Counted from the first letter of the stretch, positions 46,010 to 55,030 are shown. The stretch is 64,000 nucleotides of DNA from an uncultured Agrobacterium sp. (GCA_913777615.1 CAJYTK010000005.1:1-64000); one strand, 5' to 3'. Notes: generated by a model not told the origin, from the letters alone. Program-made: numbers and translations.

Positions 46010-47107
46010 TCAGCTTCCGGTTTTTATCTGGGTCCAGACGCGGTTCAGAACGCGCTGCTCACGCGGCCCATAGGGCGAGATGGTGAAGAGCTTCTTCATC
46101 GTCGCCTCGTCTGGATAGACGGAAGGGTTTTTCGCAACCGCTTGATTCATCACCGCCTGCGAGGCTAGGTTGCCGTTTGCATACTGGACGAAATCGGAAG
46201 CCTTGGCAGCCACTTCCGGCTTCATCATATAGTTGATGAAGGTGTGTGCCGCCTCGACATTCTTGGCATCAGCGGGAATTGCGAAGGAATCCATCCAGAT
46301 ATAGGTGCCTTCCTTCGGAATCACATAATTGACCTCGACACCGTTCTTGGCTTCTTCTGCACGGGTCTTGGCCTGCAGGATGTCGCCGGACCAGCCGATG
46401 GTGATGCAGCTATCGCCATTAGCCAGTTCATCGATATAGGCCGATGAGTTGAACGTCTTCACGTAAGGGCGGATCGCTTTGTAGACATCGCCGCCAGCCT
46501 CGAGATCGGCAGTGTCCTTGCTGTCGGGATTCTTGCCGATGTAGTTCATGGCGATCGCAAAGGTCTCGTCGGAAGCGTCGAGAATATTGATGCCGCAGGA
46601 TTGCAGCTTCTTGGCATTTTCCGGCTTGAACAGGACGTCCCAGCTGTCGATCTTCACGTCACCCAATGCGGCCTTCACCTTGGCGACATTATAGCCGATG
46701 CCGGTGGTGCCCCACATATAGTTGACGGCATATTCATTGCCGGGGTCGTACTGCGCAAGACGCGTGGTGATTTCCGGCCACATGTTCTTCAGGTTCGGAA
46801 GCTTCGACTTGTCGAGCTTCTGATAGACACCGGCCTTGATCTGGCGTGCAAGAAAGGGCGACGTGGGGGCTACGACATCGTAGCCGGAATTGCCTGCCAG
46901 GAGCTTCGTTTCCAGCACCTCGTTACCATCATACACGTCATAGACGACCTTAATGCCAGTCTCCTTGGTGAAGTCCTCAAGGATCGAAGGGTCGATGTAG
47001 TCCGACCAGTTATAGACGTGGACGACCTTTTCCTGGGCAAAGGCAGCGCCGGCAGAGAGAACGGCCGTGGCAAAAGCCAGAGTGAAACGAAGCGATCGGT
47101 AACTCAT
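46010..47107 (-). CDS. potF: Putrescine-binding periplasmic protein PotF
   Basis: A 365-residue solute-binding protein. The signal peptide SLRFTLAFATAVLSAGAAFA is followed by the polyamine-binding fold: VVHVYNWSDYIDPSILEDF, YDVVAPTSPFLARQIKAGVYQKLDKSKLPN, YAVNYMWGTTGIGYN and TIGWSGDILQA. The W-S-D-Y polyamine pocket is intact. ATG 47107 has CAGGAGAAATC upstream, so the longer frame from 47251 is rejected. First gene of potFGHI. Confidence 0.94.
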   Translation of the reverse strand: MSYRSLRFTLAFATAVLSAGAAFAQEKVVHVYNWSDYIDPSILEDFTKETGIKVVYDVYDGNEVLETKLLAGNSGYDVVAPTSPFLARQIKAGVYQKLDKSKLPNLKNMWPEITTRLAQYDPGNEYAVNYMWGTTGIGYNVAKVKAALGDVKIDSWDVLFKPENAKKLQSCGINILDASDETFAIAMNYIGKNPDSKDTADLEAGGDVYKAIRPYVKTFNSSAYIDELANGDSCITIGWSGDILQAKTRAEEAKNGVEVNYVIPKEGTYIWMDSFAIPADAKNVEAAHTFINYMMKPEVAAKASDFVQYANGNLASQAVMNQAVAKNPSVYPDEATMKKLFTISPYGPREQRVLNRVWTQIKTGS

Positions 47108-47165
47108 GATTTCTCCTGATGTGGCGCATGACGAGAAACTGCGCAAACCCCTTTGTTTTGTCGTG

Positions 47166-47194
47166 AGACTAAAAAGGAAAAGCTGCCTCGGCAA
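47166..47194 (-). promoter_or_regulatory. Candidate promoter of potFGHI
   Basis: On the minus strand TTGCCG (47189-47194), 17 bases, TAGTCT (47166-47171), about 60 bases before the potF ATG. Moderate match. A short dyad CGAAA-A-TTTCG lies upstream at 47211-47221. The remainder of the 298-base gap 47108-47405 shows no gene. Confidence 0.4.
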
Positions 47195-47405
47195 GCAGAA
47201 ATGTGCAGTGCGAAAATTTCGAGCAAAGGACGCTGTGGAGCAAATATGCACGACCCACCACCCATCACCGCAAAAGCCCCGCGGCGCCGGTTTTGCCGGG
47301 CCACCCGATGGTATCGTTGCGAAAGCCGGGGCCCTATTTTTGCGCCCATAAGTCGATCCAAAAGGGTCGGGCGTCGTTAATGTGTCCAGCAGAAGACACG
47401 GCGTT

Positions 47406-48827
47406 CTATTGGAAATCGAAGACGCTGAGACCGGTCACCATTTCGTCGAGACCAAGCGGGCGCGTCAAAGGCGCCTCCGCACGCGACAGACATCCCTGCC
47501 TCTCGCAAAGCCTGCACGACGGCCCAATAGCGATGGCAAGGCCCGACGCGCCGGCGGCATCGCCATAGACGATATCTTTGGCATGCGCCATCTCAACCAC
47601 CAACATCAATGCAGTACGGCGCACCCGCTCGCCGAAGCCCGCCTGCGGTCCTTCAAGTGTGCGCGAAATGGTCACATAGGTTTCACGATCCGGCATCTGC
47701 ACGCTTTCGACCAGAACCTGTCCCGGCTGAGCAAAAGCGGCATGAATATTCAGACGGGGACAGAGGCCCCCGAATTTTGCCTGCGGAAAGCCTTGCGCCC
47801 CAGCCTTGCGGAAGCGGTTCCCTGAACTGTCGGTTTCCATCATGAAGAACGGTAGCGCGTGCGACCCCGGTTTTGCCAGGGTAACGAGGCGATTGGCCGC
47901 CTGTTCAAAAGACACATTGAAGCGCCCGCGCAGCACATCGATATCGTAGCGCGCCCGTTGGGCCGCAGCCAGATAGGGCGCATAGGGCATCATCAAGGCA
48001 TGTGCGGCATAGCGCGCCAGCTCGAACCGGGCAATGCGCCGGGCTTCCTCACCGGAAAGCGCAAGCCCCTCCAGCTCCTGCGCTATTTCCGAAGTCAGCG
48101 CGAGCAGCGAGACCTCCATGGCCAGTTCGCGAAGCTGATCGTGGCCGGAGAGCCGCTCGGAGAGAAACAGACGCATGGAGTGCCGGTCATAGCGGCGTCT
48201 AAGGTTCGGCATGGCATGCACGGGCAGACTACGCACGACGATGCCATGGTTTTTCTGCAACCACGACCTCAACGCCGAGGTCAGATCGTCGCCAGCGCCG
48301 AGCGTGGCGTGGAAAGCCTCTGCCGCCGTGTCGATGACAGGGAAATGTCCGGGCCTGCTTTCGAAGACTTGCCGGACCTCATCAATGGGCAGGCGGGCAG
48401 CCGATAGGGTCGTCTGATGCCCCTCGCGCGCCAAGAGTTCGGAGAGATCGCTTAAACGCTTCGCCTGCTCGCTATAGGCTCTGTAAAGCTTGACGACACC
48501 TATGGCAGCATTTGGCGCGGCTTCCGCAACTTCAACCAGCTCCTGGGGTGAAGGGATCTCATCCGCAAGCAACGGATCTGCAAAGACTTCCCGCAGCTGG
48601 CTGGTAATGCCACCGCTTTCGCCTTGCAAATCGTCGAGATCGACCTTGTAGACGGATGCGAGCTTCAACAGCAGCTGCACCGTGAGCGGCCGCTGATTTC
48701 GTTCGATGAGATTGAGATAAGACGGAGAAATGGACAATGCCTCCGCCATGGCAGTCTGCGTCAGCCCCAAGCCGTTGCGCACCCGTCGCACCCGCGGCCC
48801 CGCGAATATCTTGGTCTCTGCCATCAT
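47406..48827 (-). CDS. XRE-family ScfR-type regulator (RamB/PccR-like), divergent from aceA
   Basis: A 473-residue regulator. The helix-turn-helix is VRRVRNGLGLTQTAMAEALSISPSYLNLIERNQRPLT (about 13-49). The middle contains an IrrE/ImmA-like region (about 160-320), but the zinc motif HEFGH is not intact: the stretch is ARFELARYAAHALMMP. The C-terminal region ends with the cysteine cluster CRLCERQGCLSRAEAPLTRPLG, typical of short-chain-fatty-acid regulators (ScfR: RamB, MccR, PccR), which sense acyl-CoAs. Divergent from aceA, so it most likely controls isocitrate lyase. ATG 48827 or 48824. Confidence 0.88.
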   Translation of the reverse strand: MMAETKIFAGPRVRRVRNGLGLTQTAMAEALSISPSYLNLIERNQRPLTVQLLLKLASVYKVDLDDLQGESGGITSQLREVFADPLLADEIPSPQELVEVAEAAPNAAIGVVKLYRAYSEQAKRLSDLSELLAREGHQTTLSAARLPIDEVRQVFESRPGHFPVIDTAAEAFHATLGAGDDLTSALRSWLQKNHGIVVRSLPVHAMPNLRRRYDRHSMRLFLSERLSGHDQLRELAMEVSLLALTSEIAQELEGLALSGEEARRIARFELARYAAHALMMPYAPYLAAAQRARYDIDVLRGRFNVSFEQAANRLVTLAKPGSHALPFFMMETDSSGNRFRKAGAQGFPQAKFGGLCPRLNIHAAFAQPGQVLVESVQMPDRETYVTISRTLEGPQAGFGERVRRTALMLVVEMAHAKDIVYGDAAGASGLAIAIGPSCRLCERQGCLSRAEAPLTRPLGLDEMVTGLSVFDFQ

Positions 48828-48833
48828 CCCCCA

Positions 48834-48846
48834 CTTTTGACAAAAG
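48834..48846. promoter_or_regulatory. Candidate ScfR operator between the regulator and aceA
   Basis: CTTTTG-A-CAAAAG is a perfect 13-base dyad seven bases before the regulator ATG. A close copy, CTTCTGTCAAAG, lies at 48901-48912. A further dyad, TGTAA-ATTCTG-TTACA, lies at 48981-48996 nearer aceA. The first two fit the dual sites used by ScfR regulators in layout, though not in the TTTGCAAA sequence known elsewhere. Confidence 0.5.
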
Positions 48847-49064
48847 CTAACAACGTTACGGCACAGATCATATTTACTAAATTTACAATTTTACACGTGC
48901 CTTCTGTCAAAGACAATACATCATAACTCGTTTCAAGTCACTGTTTTTCCTTTTCATATAGCCATTCGAAATCGAGAGATGTAAATTCTGTTACATCAGA
49001 TCGATGCAGCTCAAGATAAGTAGCGGCGACGAAGATCGACAGCACATAGACATGGGAGAGAGAT

Positions 49065-50354
49065 ATGACTGATTTTTACAAGCTTGTTCCAAACGCTCCA
49101 CAGGGACGCTTCGATGGCGTCGAGCGCACCTATACGGCGCAAGACGTTTTGAAGCTGCGCGGCTCGATCGACATCCGCTACTCGCTGGCCGAAATGGGCG
49201 CGAACCGCCTTTGGAAGCTCATCAACGAGGAAAGCTTCGTCAATGCTCTCGGCGCGCTCTCCGGCAATCAGGCCATGCAGATGGTTCGCGCCGGGTTGAA
49301 GGCGATCTACCTGTCGGGTTGGCAAGTCGCTGCCGATGCAAACACGGCATCGGCTATGTATCCGGACCAGTCGCTCTATCCGGCGAATGCCGCACCTGAA
49401 CTTGCCAAGCGCATCAACCGCACGCTTCAGCGCGCCGACCAGATCGAGACCGCCGAAGGCAAAGGTCTTTCGGTCGACACATGGTTCGCGCCGATCGTTG
49501 CCGATGCCGAAGCCGGCTTCGGCGGTCCGCTCAACGCCTTCGAAATCATGAAGGCCTTCATCGAGGCGGGTGCGGCGGGCGTTCACTATGAAGACCAGCT
49601 GGCATCGGAAAAGAAGTGCGGTCATCTGGGCGGCAAGGTTCTGATCCCCACGGCAGCGCATATCCGCAATCTGACGGCAGCGCGTCTTGCAGCAGATGTC
49701 ATGGGCGTTCCGACCCTCGTCATCGCCAGAACAGACGCGGAAGCAGCAAAGCTTCTGACATCCGATATCGACGAGCGGGACCGCCCCTTCGTCGATTACG
49801 ATGCCGGTCGCACGGTCGAAGGTTTCTATCAGGTGAAGAACGGGCTTGAGCCCTGCATCGCCCGCGCCAATGCCTACGCGCCCTATTGCGACCTGATCTG
49901 GTGCGAAACGTCCAAGCCGGATCTGGAGCAGGCCCGCAAATTCGCCGAAGGCGTTCACAAGGTTCATCCCGGCAAAAAGCTTGCGTATAATTGTTCGCCA
50001 TCTTTCAACTGGAAGAAAAACCTGGACGATGCGACGATTGCCAAGTTCCAGCGCGAACTTGGCGCCATGGGCTACAAGTTCCAGTTCATTACGCTTGCCG
50101 GTTTCCACCAGCTGAATTACGGCATGTTCGAATTGGCACGCGGCTACAAGGATCGCCAGATGGCCGCCTATTCGGAGCTTCAGGAAGCGGAATTTGCAGC
50201 CGAAATCAACGGCTACACCGCAACAAAGCATCAGCGGGAAGTCGGCACAGGCTACTTCGATGCGGTCTCCGTCGCAATTTCCGGCGGCACCTCATCCACC
50301 ACTGCCATGAAGGAATCGACCGAGCACGACCAGTTCCGCCCGGCCGCAGAATAA
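49065..50354 (+). CDS. aceA: Isocitrate lyase
   Basis: A 429-residue lyase that splits isocitrate into glyoxylate and succinate, the first step of the glyoxylate bypass. The catalytic loop is [13 protein letters not shown] with the nucleophile C185. Substrate-binding stretches are [54 protein letters not shown] and [12 protein letters not shown] 49065 with GGGAGAGAG upstream. Malate synthase is not in the window. The divergent ScfR gene is its likely regulator, and an 81-codon gene follows. Confidence 0.97.
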   Translation: MTDFYKLVPNAPQGRFDGVERTYTAQDVLKLRGSIDIRYSLAEMGANRLWKLINEESFVNALGALSGNQAMQMVRAGLKAIYLSGWQVAADANTASAMYPDQSLYPANAAPELAKRINRTLQRADQIETAEGKGLSVDTWFAPIVADAEAGFGGPLNAFEIMKAFIEAGAAGVHYEDQLASEKKCGHLGGKVLIPTAAHIRNLTAARLAADVMGVPTLVIARTDAEAAKLLTSDIDERDRPFVDYDAGRTVEGFYQVKNGLEPCIARANAYAPYCDLIWCETSKPDLEQARKFAEGVHKVHPGKKLAYNCSPSFNWKKNLDDATIAKFQRELGAMGYKFQFITLAGFHQLNYGMFELARGYKDRQMAAYSELQEAEFAAEINGYTATKHQREVGTGYFDAVSVAISGGTSSTTAMKESTEHDQFRPAAE

Positions 50355-50390
50355 CCGCTGAAGCTTAGACGCTTTAGATCTTGTTTTAAC

Positions 50391-50422
50391 GCATGCCGTC
50401 ATTCAGCCAGTTTGCGGCATGC
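50391..50422 (+). terminator. Hairpin between aceA and the downstream small gene
   Basis: GCATGCCG pairs with CGGCATGC around 16 bases, 36 bases after the aceA stop. TCTTTGAGG follows, containing the next gene's ribosome site, so it may act as a weak terminator or attenuator. Just before it lies GCTTTAGATCTTGTTTTAACGC, a string I recognise as recurrent between Agrobacterium genes. Confidence 0.45.
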
Positions 50423-50441
50423 TCTTTGAGGAGGAAAGACA

Positions 50442-50687
50442 ATGGCTTCGATTTCGAGAGTTAGAGAACGGGCAGAAGAACAGTCCTCTGCCATGACGCA
50501 GGACCAGCAGGCTGCCATCCGCATGCTGGCGAACGATCTCCACCGCCTCAATCAGGCGGTCATGAATGCGGTCGAGGCGGGAATCTCCGTCGAGCTTGTC
50601 CGCTCTGCCCGCCATCACGGCGGCGACGGGAACTGGGGCGATCTGCTGATCCCGGTCATCGTCGCGCAAAACAAGGCTGCGGCCTAA
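50442..50687 (+). CDS. Small conserved-looking protein downstream of aceA
   Basis: An 81-residue soluble protein of unknown function. It is largely helical (SSAMTQDQQAAIRMLANDLHRLNQAVMNAVEAGISVELVRSARHHGG) and ends GDGNWGDLLIPVIVAQNKAAA. Its ATG at 50442 has a strong GAGGAGGAAAG ribosome site, good evidence that it is translated. Probably co-transcribed with aceA through the intervening hairpin. No domain recognised. Confidence 0.75.
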   Translation: MASISRVRERAEEQSSAMTQDQQAAIRMLANDLHRLNQAVMNAVEAGISVELVRSARHHGGDGNWGDLLIPVIVAQNKAAA

Positions 50688-50787
50688 AGCACGTCGCGCA
50701 TATATAGGGAGCGGCTTTAGCGAAAACGACAGGCGGCTGAAGAAGGACCTGAAGCGTTAAAGCGCAACTGAGAGATCGCGATCCGCT

Positions 50788-51657
50788 TCAACGCCCAGCA
50801 GTCCGACCGGCGTAAAGGTCTGAATTCTGCCTGATCAACTTGATCATTCGATCCGCCACCGTCCGTATATCGCGGCGGTGGCGGTCCTCATTGTTCATCA
50901 CCACCCACTGCTGATGACGGAGCTCCTCAATTTCAGCACCCTCCCGCACCAGCCGTGCATCCGCATCGCCGATGAAGCACGGCAGGACAGCAGAGCCTGC
51001 CCCGGACAGAATGAGTTCCCGCAGCGCTGAGGGGCGGTTTACCGTTACCAGGATCTTGTCTAGCGCAGCCTCATGCGGCCACCGCAGGTAGGCGGAAATC
51101 GCATTCTCCTTGTCGACCGCAATCCAGCGATCCCCGACCGATTGAGGCGCATTGCGCAACCGATAGGCCGCATAAGCCACATCACCGGTCTTGATCGCCG
51201 CCAGATTGCGCTCATGCGGCTCAAAAGCGCGGATGCCGATATCGTTTTCGCGGTGTGCGAGCGTCGCTCTTTGCTCGGCAATGAAGAGGTCGATGCGAAA
51301 GCTATCTCGTTCGCTGCAAATGGCTGCGAAGTTGCTCATCATCAGCTGCGCATTCCATGTGCCAAGCGCGATCCGGACGAGAGACGTGGCGACGCTCGAT
51401 TTTAGCCAGCCATCGATCGTTCCGGCGGCCTCCTCCATAGCAAGGAGACTATCGAAAAGAGTGCGACCGTCGCCCGTCAGCGCATATCCCGTCTGGCTCC
51501 TGACGAAGAGTGCCTTACCAAGCTTCTGCTCAAGCTCAAGCATTTTGCGACCGATCGTCGCAGGGCTAAAGCCCGAGGTGCTTGCCGCGCCAGTCAGCCC
51601 GCCTCCCCGTGCAACGTCAAGAAAAAGCTGAAACGTGTCCCATCCAATGTTTTTCAT
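50788..51657 (-). CDS. LysR-family regulator
   Basis: A 289-residue LysR regulator. The helix-turn-helix is WDTFQLFLDVARGGGLTGAASTSGFSPATIGRKMLELEQKLG (about 6-47), and the effector domain follows from about 90 (LVRIALGTWNAQLM). Target unknown: there is no clear enzyme gene divergent to it, only doubtful ORFs. The ATG at 51657 is part of a large perfect palindrome, which suggests tight autorepression. Confidence 0.85.
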   Translation of the reverse strand: MKNIGWDTFQLFLDVARGGGLTGAASTSGFSPATIGRKMLELEQKLGKALFVRSQTGYALTGDGRTLFDSLLAMEEAAGTIDGWLKSSVATSLVRIALGTWNAQLMMSNFAAICSERDSFRIDLFIAEQRATLAHRENDIGIRAFEPHERNLAAIKTGDVAYAAYRLRNAPQSVGDRWIAVDKENAISAYLRWPHEAALDKILVTVNRPSALRELILSGAGSAVLPCFIGDADARLVREGAEIEELRHQQWVVMNNEDRHRRDIRTVADRMIKLIRQNSDLYAGRTAGR

Positions 51658-51670
51658 AAATGAAAAACAT
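51647..51670. promoter_or_regulatory. 24-base palindrome over the LysR start codon
   Basis: ATGTTTTTCAT at 51647-51657 and ATGAAAAACAT at 51660-51670 form a perfect 11-bp dyad with a 2-base centre. The LysR ATG lies in the left arm. Either an operator for autorepression or an RNA hairpin that hides the start codon. Confidence 0.6.
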
Positions 51671-51742
51671 AAGGCGCTTTCGGCGGCAGATAAAGCAGAA
51701 ATGGCGGTGCAACATGATGAAGCTCATCGGAAGGAGTTCATC

Positions 51743-52147
51743 ATGCAGCATATTTTTGTGGCCTTTGCCCTCATCAAGGTGCCAGCACCTGAAGGTCAGA
51801 AAGCAAGACGGGAAGCAGAGGAAAAATTTTACGCTGAAACCTGCGCACCAGGCATCATCCGGCGCGCATTTGCAGCACTGACGTCTTGCCTTGAAGCCTT
51901 AAAACGCAATGGCCAGCAATGCCGCGACAGCACCAGCCGCGATCAGGCTGAGACGAAAGGCAAAAAGGAGGTTGTCATTGCGGGCACGGGCAATAGCGAC
52001 GGCGCGAGCGCGATTTCTGGACATCATCATGAGCGGCTTCCAACGAAAAACTTGACCGTTCAATGCCGGGTTCCGGCGTCCAGCGAGACCTCATGTTCCA
52101 ACTCGCGTTGTGCTGGCATAGAGGTCAGCATGACTCGGGCCTCTTAA
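51743..52147 (+). CDS. Doubtful ORF, possibly a truncated gene
   Basis: A 134-codon frame starting MQHIFVAFALIKVPAPEGQKAR with a good GGAAGGAG site seven bases before the ATG. The first 45 codons look plausible (ARREAEEKFYAETCAPGII), but the rest is Ser/Gln/Arg-rich, is antisense to the small ORF at 51899-52030, and reads like non-coding DNA. It could be a decayed remnant of a gene once controlled by the divergent LysR. No family recognised. Confidence 0.25.
   Translation: MQHIFVAFALIKVPAPEGQKARREAEEKFYAETCAPGIIRRAFAALTSCLEALKRNGQQCRDSTSRDQAETKGKKEVVIAGTGNSDGASAISGHHHERLPTKNLTVQCRVPASSETSCSNSRCAGIEVSMTRAS
51899..52030 (-). CDS. 43-residue single-pass membrane protein (small ORF)
   Basis: A short ORF starting with three ATG codons at 52030 and ending TAA at 51899. 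The basic N-terminus SRNRARAVAIARARNDN is followed by a hydrophobic segment LIAAGAVAALLAIAF that runs to the C-terminus, a topology typical of small stress-related membrane proteins in rhizobia. GGAAGCC precedes the ATG. Upstream lie a TTAA-N7-TTAA site (52144-52158) and a weak GGAAC-N17-AGTT match (about 52049-52074, minus strand). Expression is unproven, and no family is recognised. Confidence 0.5.
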   Translation of the reverse strand: MMMSRNRARAVAIARARNDNLLFAFRLSLIAAGAVAALLAIAF

Positions 52148-52158
52148 CAAGATGTTAA
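52144..52158 (-). promoter_or_regulatory. CtrA-like box upstream of the 43-residue ORF
   Basis: TTAACAAGATGTTAA fits TTAA-N7-TTAA and is itself a dyad (TTAAC-AAGAT-GTTAA). It lies 114 bases before the small ORF start. A GANTC site (GACTC) is at 52132-52136. Confidence 0.45.
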
Positions 52159-52271
52159 AGGATCGCGGCACTGCAGCAATTCTGGCGAAAGTGGTTTTCG
52201 CTCTACATTATGGATGCGTCAGAGAAAGGCGTTCGAGCAATTCCCTGGACGCAGGCTGACTGGAATTGCCG

Positions 52272-53456
52272 CTAGACGGTCTCTCCTGCGGCGTAACCGG
52301 ACGCCCATGCCCACTGAAAATTATAGCCTCCAAGCCAGCCAGTCACATCCACACCCTCGCCGACGAAATAGAGCCCGGGCACCGATTTTGCCTGCATGGT
52401 CCTGGAGTCGAGGTCGCTGGTATCGACGCCGCCGAGGGTAACTTCGGCAGTGCGATATCCTTCTGAACCGGAGGGCGTGATCTGCCAATCCTGTGCGCTT
52501 GCCGCAAGAGCGCTCAGCATCTTGTCCGAAAGATCGGCAAGAGGTTTGGTGAGGCTCGATTGCTCTACGAGATACTGCGCAAGCCGCTTTGGCAAAATCT
52601 CTCCAAGCGCCGTCTGGGCGGATTGACGCCCATTGGCTTTCTTGGCGGCTTTGAGCTTTTCGGCAATGTCCTGTTCCGGCTCAAGCTTCAGGCGAACCGT
52701 ATCCCCTTCTCGCCAATAAGAGGAGATCTGCAAAATGGCCGGGCCGCTCAAGCCGCGATGGGTAAAGAGTAGCGCCTCGCGAAACTCCGTTTTCCCGTGC
52801 GAGACATCTGCCGGGACCGCAACGCCAGAGAGAGGCGACAGCCGTTCCAACTGTGCCGGATCGAGCGTCAGTGGCACAAGACCAGGGCGCGGCTCGACCA
52901 GCGAGAGACCGAATTGCTCGGCGAGACGATAGGCGAAACCGGTGGAGCCCATCTTGGGTATGGATTTCCCGCCCGTGGCGACGACGAGGCTTTTCGCCTC
53001 GATCGCTCCCTGCGACGTCGTCACGCGGAAACCGCCCGTTGCCATACCTTCTACCAATGTGATCTCGCACTGGAGCCGCAGCTTGGCATTCACCGCCTGC
53101 ATCTCCGTCAGCAACATGCGGATAATGTCTTTGGCGCTGTCGTCGCAGAAAAGCTGACCAAGTGTCTTCTCGTGCCACGCGATCTTGTGCTTCTCGACCA
53201 GATCTAGAAAGTCACGCGGCGTATAGCGGGCGAGCGCCGATTTGGCGAAGTGGGGGTTTTGCGACAGGTAGTTCTTAGGTCCTGCATGGATGTTGGTGAA
53301 GTTGCAGCGCCCGCCGCCGGAGATGCGGATTTTCTCGCCTGGCGCCTTGGCGTGGTCGAGAATGATGACGGAGCGGCCGCGCTGACCGGCGCGGATAGCG
53401 CACATCATGCCTGCGGCGCCCGCCCCCAAAATCAGCACATCACATTTTTCCGTCAT
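52272..53456 (-). CDS. BaiN/HI0933-family flavoprotein
   Basis: A 394-residue NAD(P)/FAD-dependent oxidoreductase of the HI0933 (YhiN/BaiN) family. The dinucleotide-binding start is CDVLILGAGAAGMMCAIRAG; family hallmarks are GEKIRISGGGRCNFTN, LVVATGGKSIPKMGSTGFAYRLAEQFG, LLFTHRGLSGPAILQIS and the C-terminal GLYFVGEGVDVTGWLGGYNFQWAWASG. The reaction is unknown for most members. ATG 53456. It stands alone, divergent from puuA; an inverted repeat (GCAATTCC/GGAATTGC, 52237-52269) follows its stop. Confidence 0.92.
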   Translation of the reverse strand: MTEKCDVLILGAGAAGMMCAIRAGQRGRSVIILDHAKAPGEKIRISGGGRCNFTNIHAGPKNYLSQNPHFAKSALARYTPRDFLDLVEKHKIAWHEKTLGQLFCDDSAKDIIRMLLTEMQAVNAKLRLQCEITLVEGMATGGFRVTTSQGAIEAKSLVVATGGKSIPKMGSTGFAYRLAEQFGLSLVEPRPGLVPLTLDPAQLERLSPLSGVAVPADVSHGKTEFREALLFTHRGLSGPAILQISSYWREGDTVRLKLEPEQDIAEKLKAAKKANGRQSAQTALGEILPKRLAQYLVEQSSLTKPLADLSDKMLSALAASAQDWQITPSGSEGYRTAEVTLGGVDTSDLDSRTMQAKSVPGLYFVGEGVDVTGWLGGYNFQWAWASGYAAGETV

Positions 53457-53583
53457 GGATTTTCCTTATCCTTGTTGCACTTCCTCTTTTCGAAGTCAGG
53501 CTTCTTGTCAATGCGCATTCCCCTCTCGCCAATTGTCAAAGTCTGACTATTATGGCCCCAGTCGAAACAGACCCCGGTGATTT

Positions 53584-55020
53584 ATGCCCCCCAAGAAAAC
53601 CATGCTCCGCCCGAAGAAACCGGCAACCATGGCGAAGAAACCAACCGTTGAGCTCTCCTCTACCCGCGGCGTCTCCACCTGGCGCGAAGCGGCGCAATGG
53701 CTGAAGGCACGCGGCATCGAAGACATTGAATGCATCACCCCCGACCTCGCTGGCGTGCCACGCGGCAAGATGATGCCGACGGCGAAGTTCACCGGTGACA
53801 CATCTCTTGCACTCCCATCCGCACTTTATCGCCATACGATTTCCGGCGATTATCCGGACGAGACCGCGAATTTCCGCTACGAGCCACGTGACAGTGACCT
53901 GAAGCTGGTCCCCGATCTCTCCACGCTCTCGGTCGTTCCATGGGAGAGCGATCCGACTGCGCAGGTCATCTGCGACGTGGTGGATCAGGAAGGCAAACCC
54001 GTTTCCTATACGCCTCGCAACGTCTTGAAGAACGTGCTCGCTCTTTATCAGGAGAAGGGCTGGAAGCCGGTCGTTGCGCCGGAAATCGAATTCTATCTCG
54101 TGGCAATGAACGACGACCCCGATTACCCACTGCATCCGCCGAAGGGCCGTTCAGGCCGCTCCATCGTCGGCGGACAGAGCTATTCGATCGCCGGCATCAA
54201 CGAATTCGACGAGTTGATCGATGACATCTATCACTTCTCCGAGAAGCAGGGGTTGGAGATCGACACCCTCATCCACGAAGAGGGTCCGGCACAGCTGGAA
54301 ATCAACCTTCGCCATGGCGATCCGGTCGAGCTTGCCGATCAGGTGTTTCTCTTCAAGCGCACCATTCGCGAGGCGGCGCTTAAACACGGGATCTACGCGA
54401 CCTTCATGGCCAAGCCTATGCAGGCCCAGCCCGGTTCGGCCATGCATATTCACCAGTCCGTCATCGATATCGAGACCGGACAAAACGTGTTTTCCAACAA
54501 GGACGGCAGCCCATCGAAAGAGTTCTTCTCCTTCGTCGGTGGAATGCAGCGCTACGTTCCCAACGCGCTGGTGATGCTTGCCCCCTATGTGAATTCCTAT
54601 CGACGCCTGACGCCGGACATGGCCTGCCCGGTCAACAATGCCTGGGGTTACGACAACCGTACCACCGCTTTTCGCGTGCCGATCTCGGGCCCGCAGGCGC
54701 GGCGCGTGGAAAACCGCTTGCCAAGTTCGGACGCCAATCCGTATCTCGCGCTCGCGGCCTCGCTCGGCTGCGGTTGGCTCGGCATCATGAACAATATCGA
54801 GCCGACCGAGCCGACCTACGAGACGGCGAATGAAGGCTCGATCGAGCTTCCGCGTGGTCTGCTCGAGGCTGTTGCGTTGCTCGAGCAGGAGCAGCAGTTC
54901 GAGCGCATCTTCGGCAACGAATTCGTCGGTCTTTACGCTGGCCTGAAGCGTGGCGAATTCGAAACCTTCATGCAGGTGATCAGTCCTTGGGAGCGCGAGT
55001 TCCTACTGCTGAACGTTTGA
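53584..55020 (+). CDS. puuA: Glutamine-synthetase-family gamma-glutamylputrescine synthetase
   Basis: A 478-residue glutamine-synthetase-fold ligase that joins glutamate to putrescine. Catalytic stretches are APEIEFYLV, EEGPAQLEINLRHGDP, KPMQAQPGSAMHIHQSV, RLTPDMACPVNNAWGYDNRT and ENRLPSSDANPYLALAASLGCG. The assignment to PuuA rather than true glutamine synthetase rests on divergence plus the oxidase immediately downstream. The N-terminus before residue 16 (PKKTMLRPKKPAT) may be untranslated; ATG 53629 is an alternative start. First gene of a two-gene operon. Confidence 0.88.
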   Translation: MPPKKTMLRPKKPATMAKKPTVELSSTRGVSTWREAAQWLKARGIEDIECITPDLAGVPRGKMMPTAKFTGDTSLALPSALYRHTISGDYPDETANFRYEPRDSDLKLVPDLSTLSVVPWESDPTAQVICDVVDQEGKPVSYTPRNVLKNVLALYQEKGWKPVVAPEIEFYLVAMNDDPDYPLHPPKGRSGRSIVGGQSYSIAGINEFDELIDDIYHFSEKQGLEIDTLIHEEGPAQLEINLRHGDPVELADQVFLFKRTIREAALKHGIYATFMAKPMQAQPGSAMHIHQSVIDIETGQNVFSNKDGSPSKEFFSFVGGMQRYVPNALVMLAPYVNSYRRLTPDMACPVNNAWGYDNRTTAFRVPISGPQARRVENRLPSSDANPYLALAASLGCGWLGIMNNIEPTEPTYETANEGSIELPRGLLEAVALLEQEQQFERIFGNEFVGLYAGLKRGEFETFMQVISPWEREFLLLNV

Positions 55021-55030
55021 GGTGAACGAT

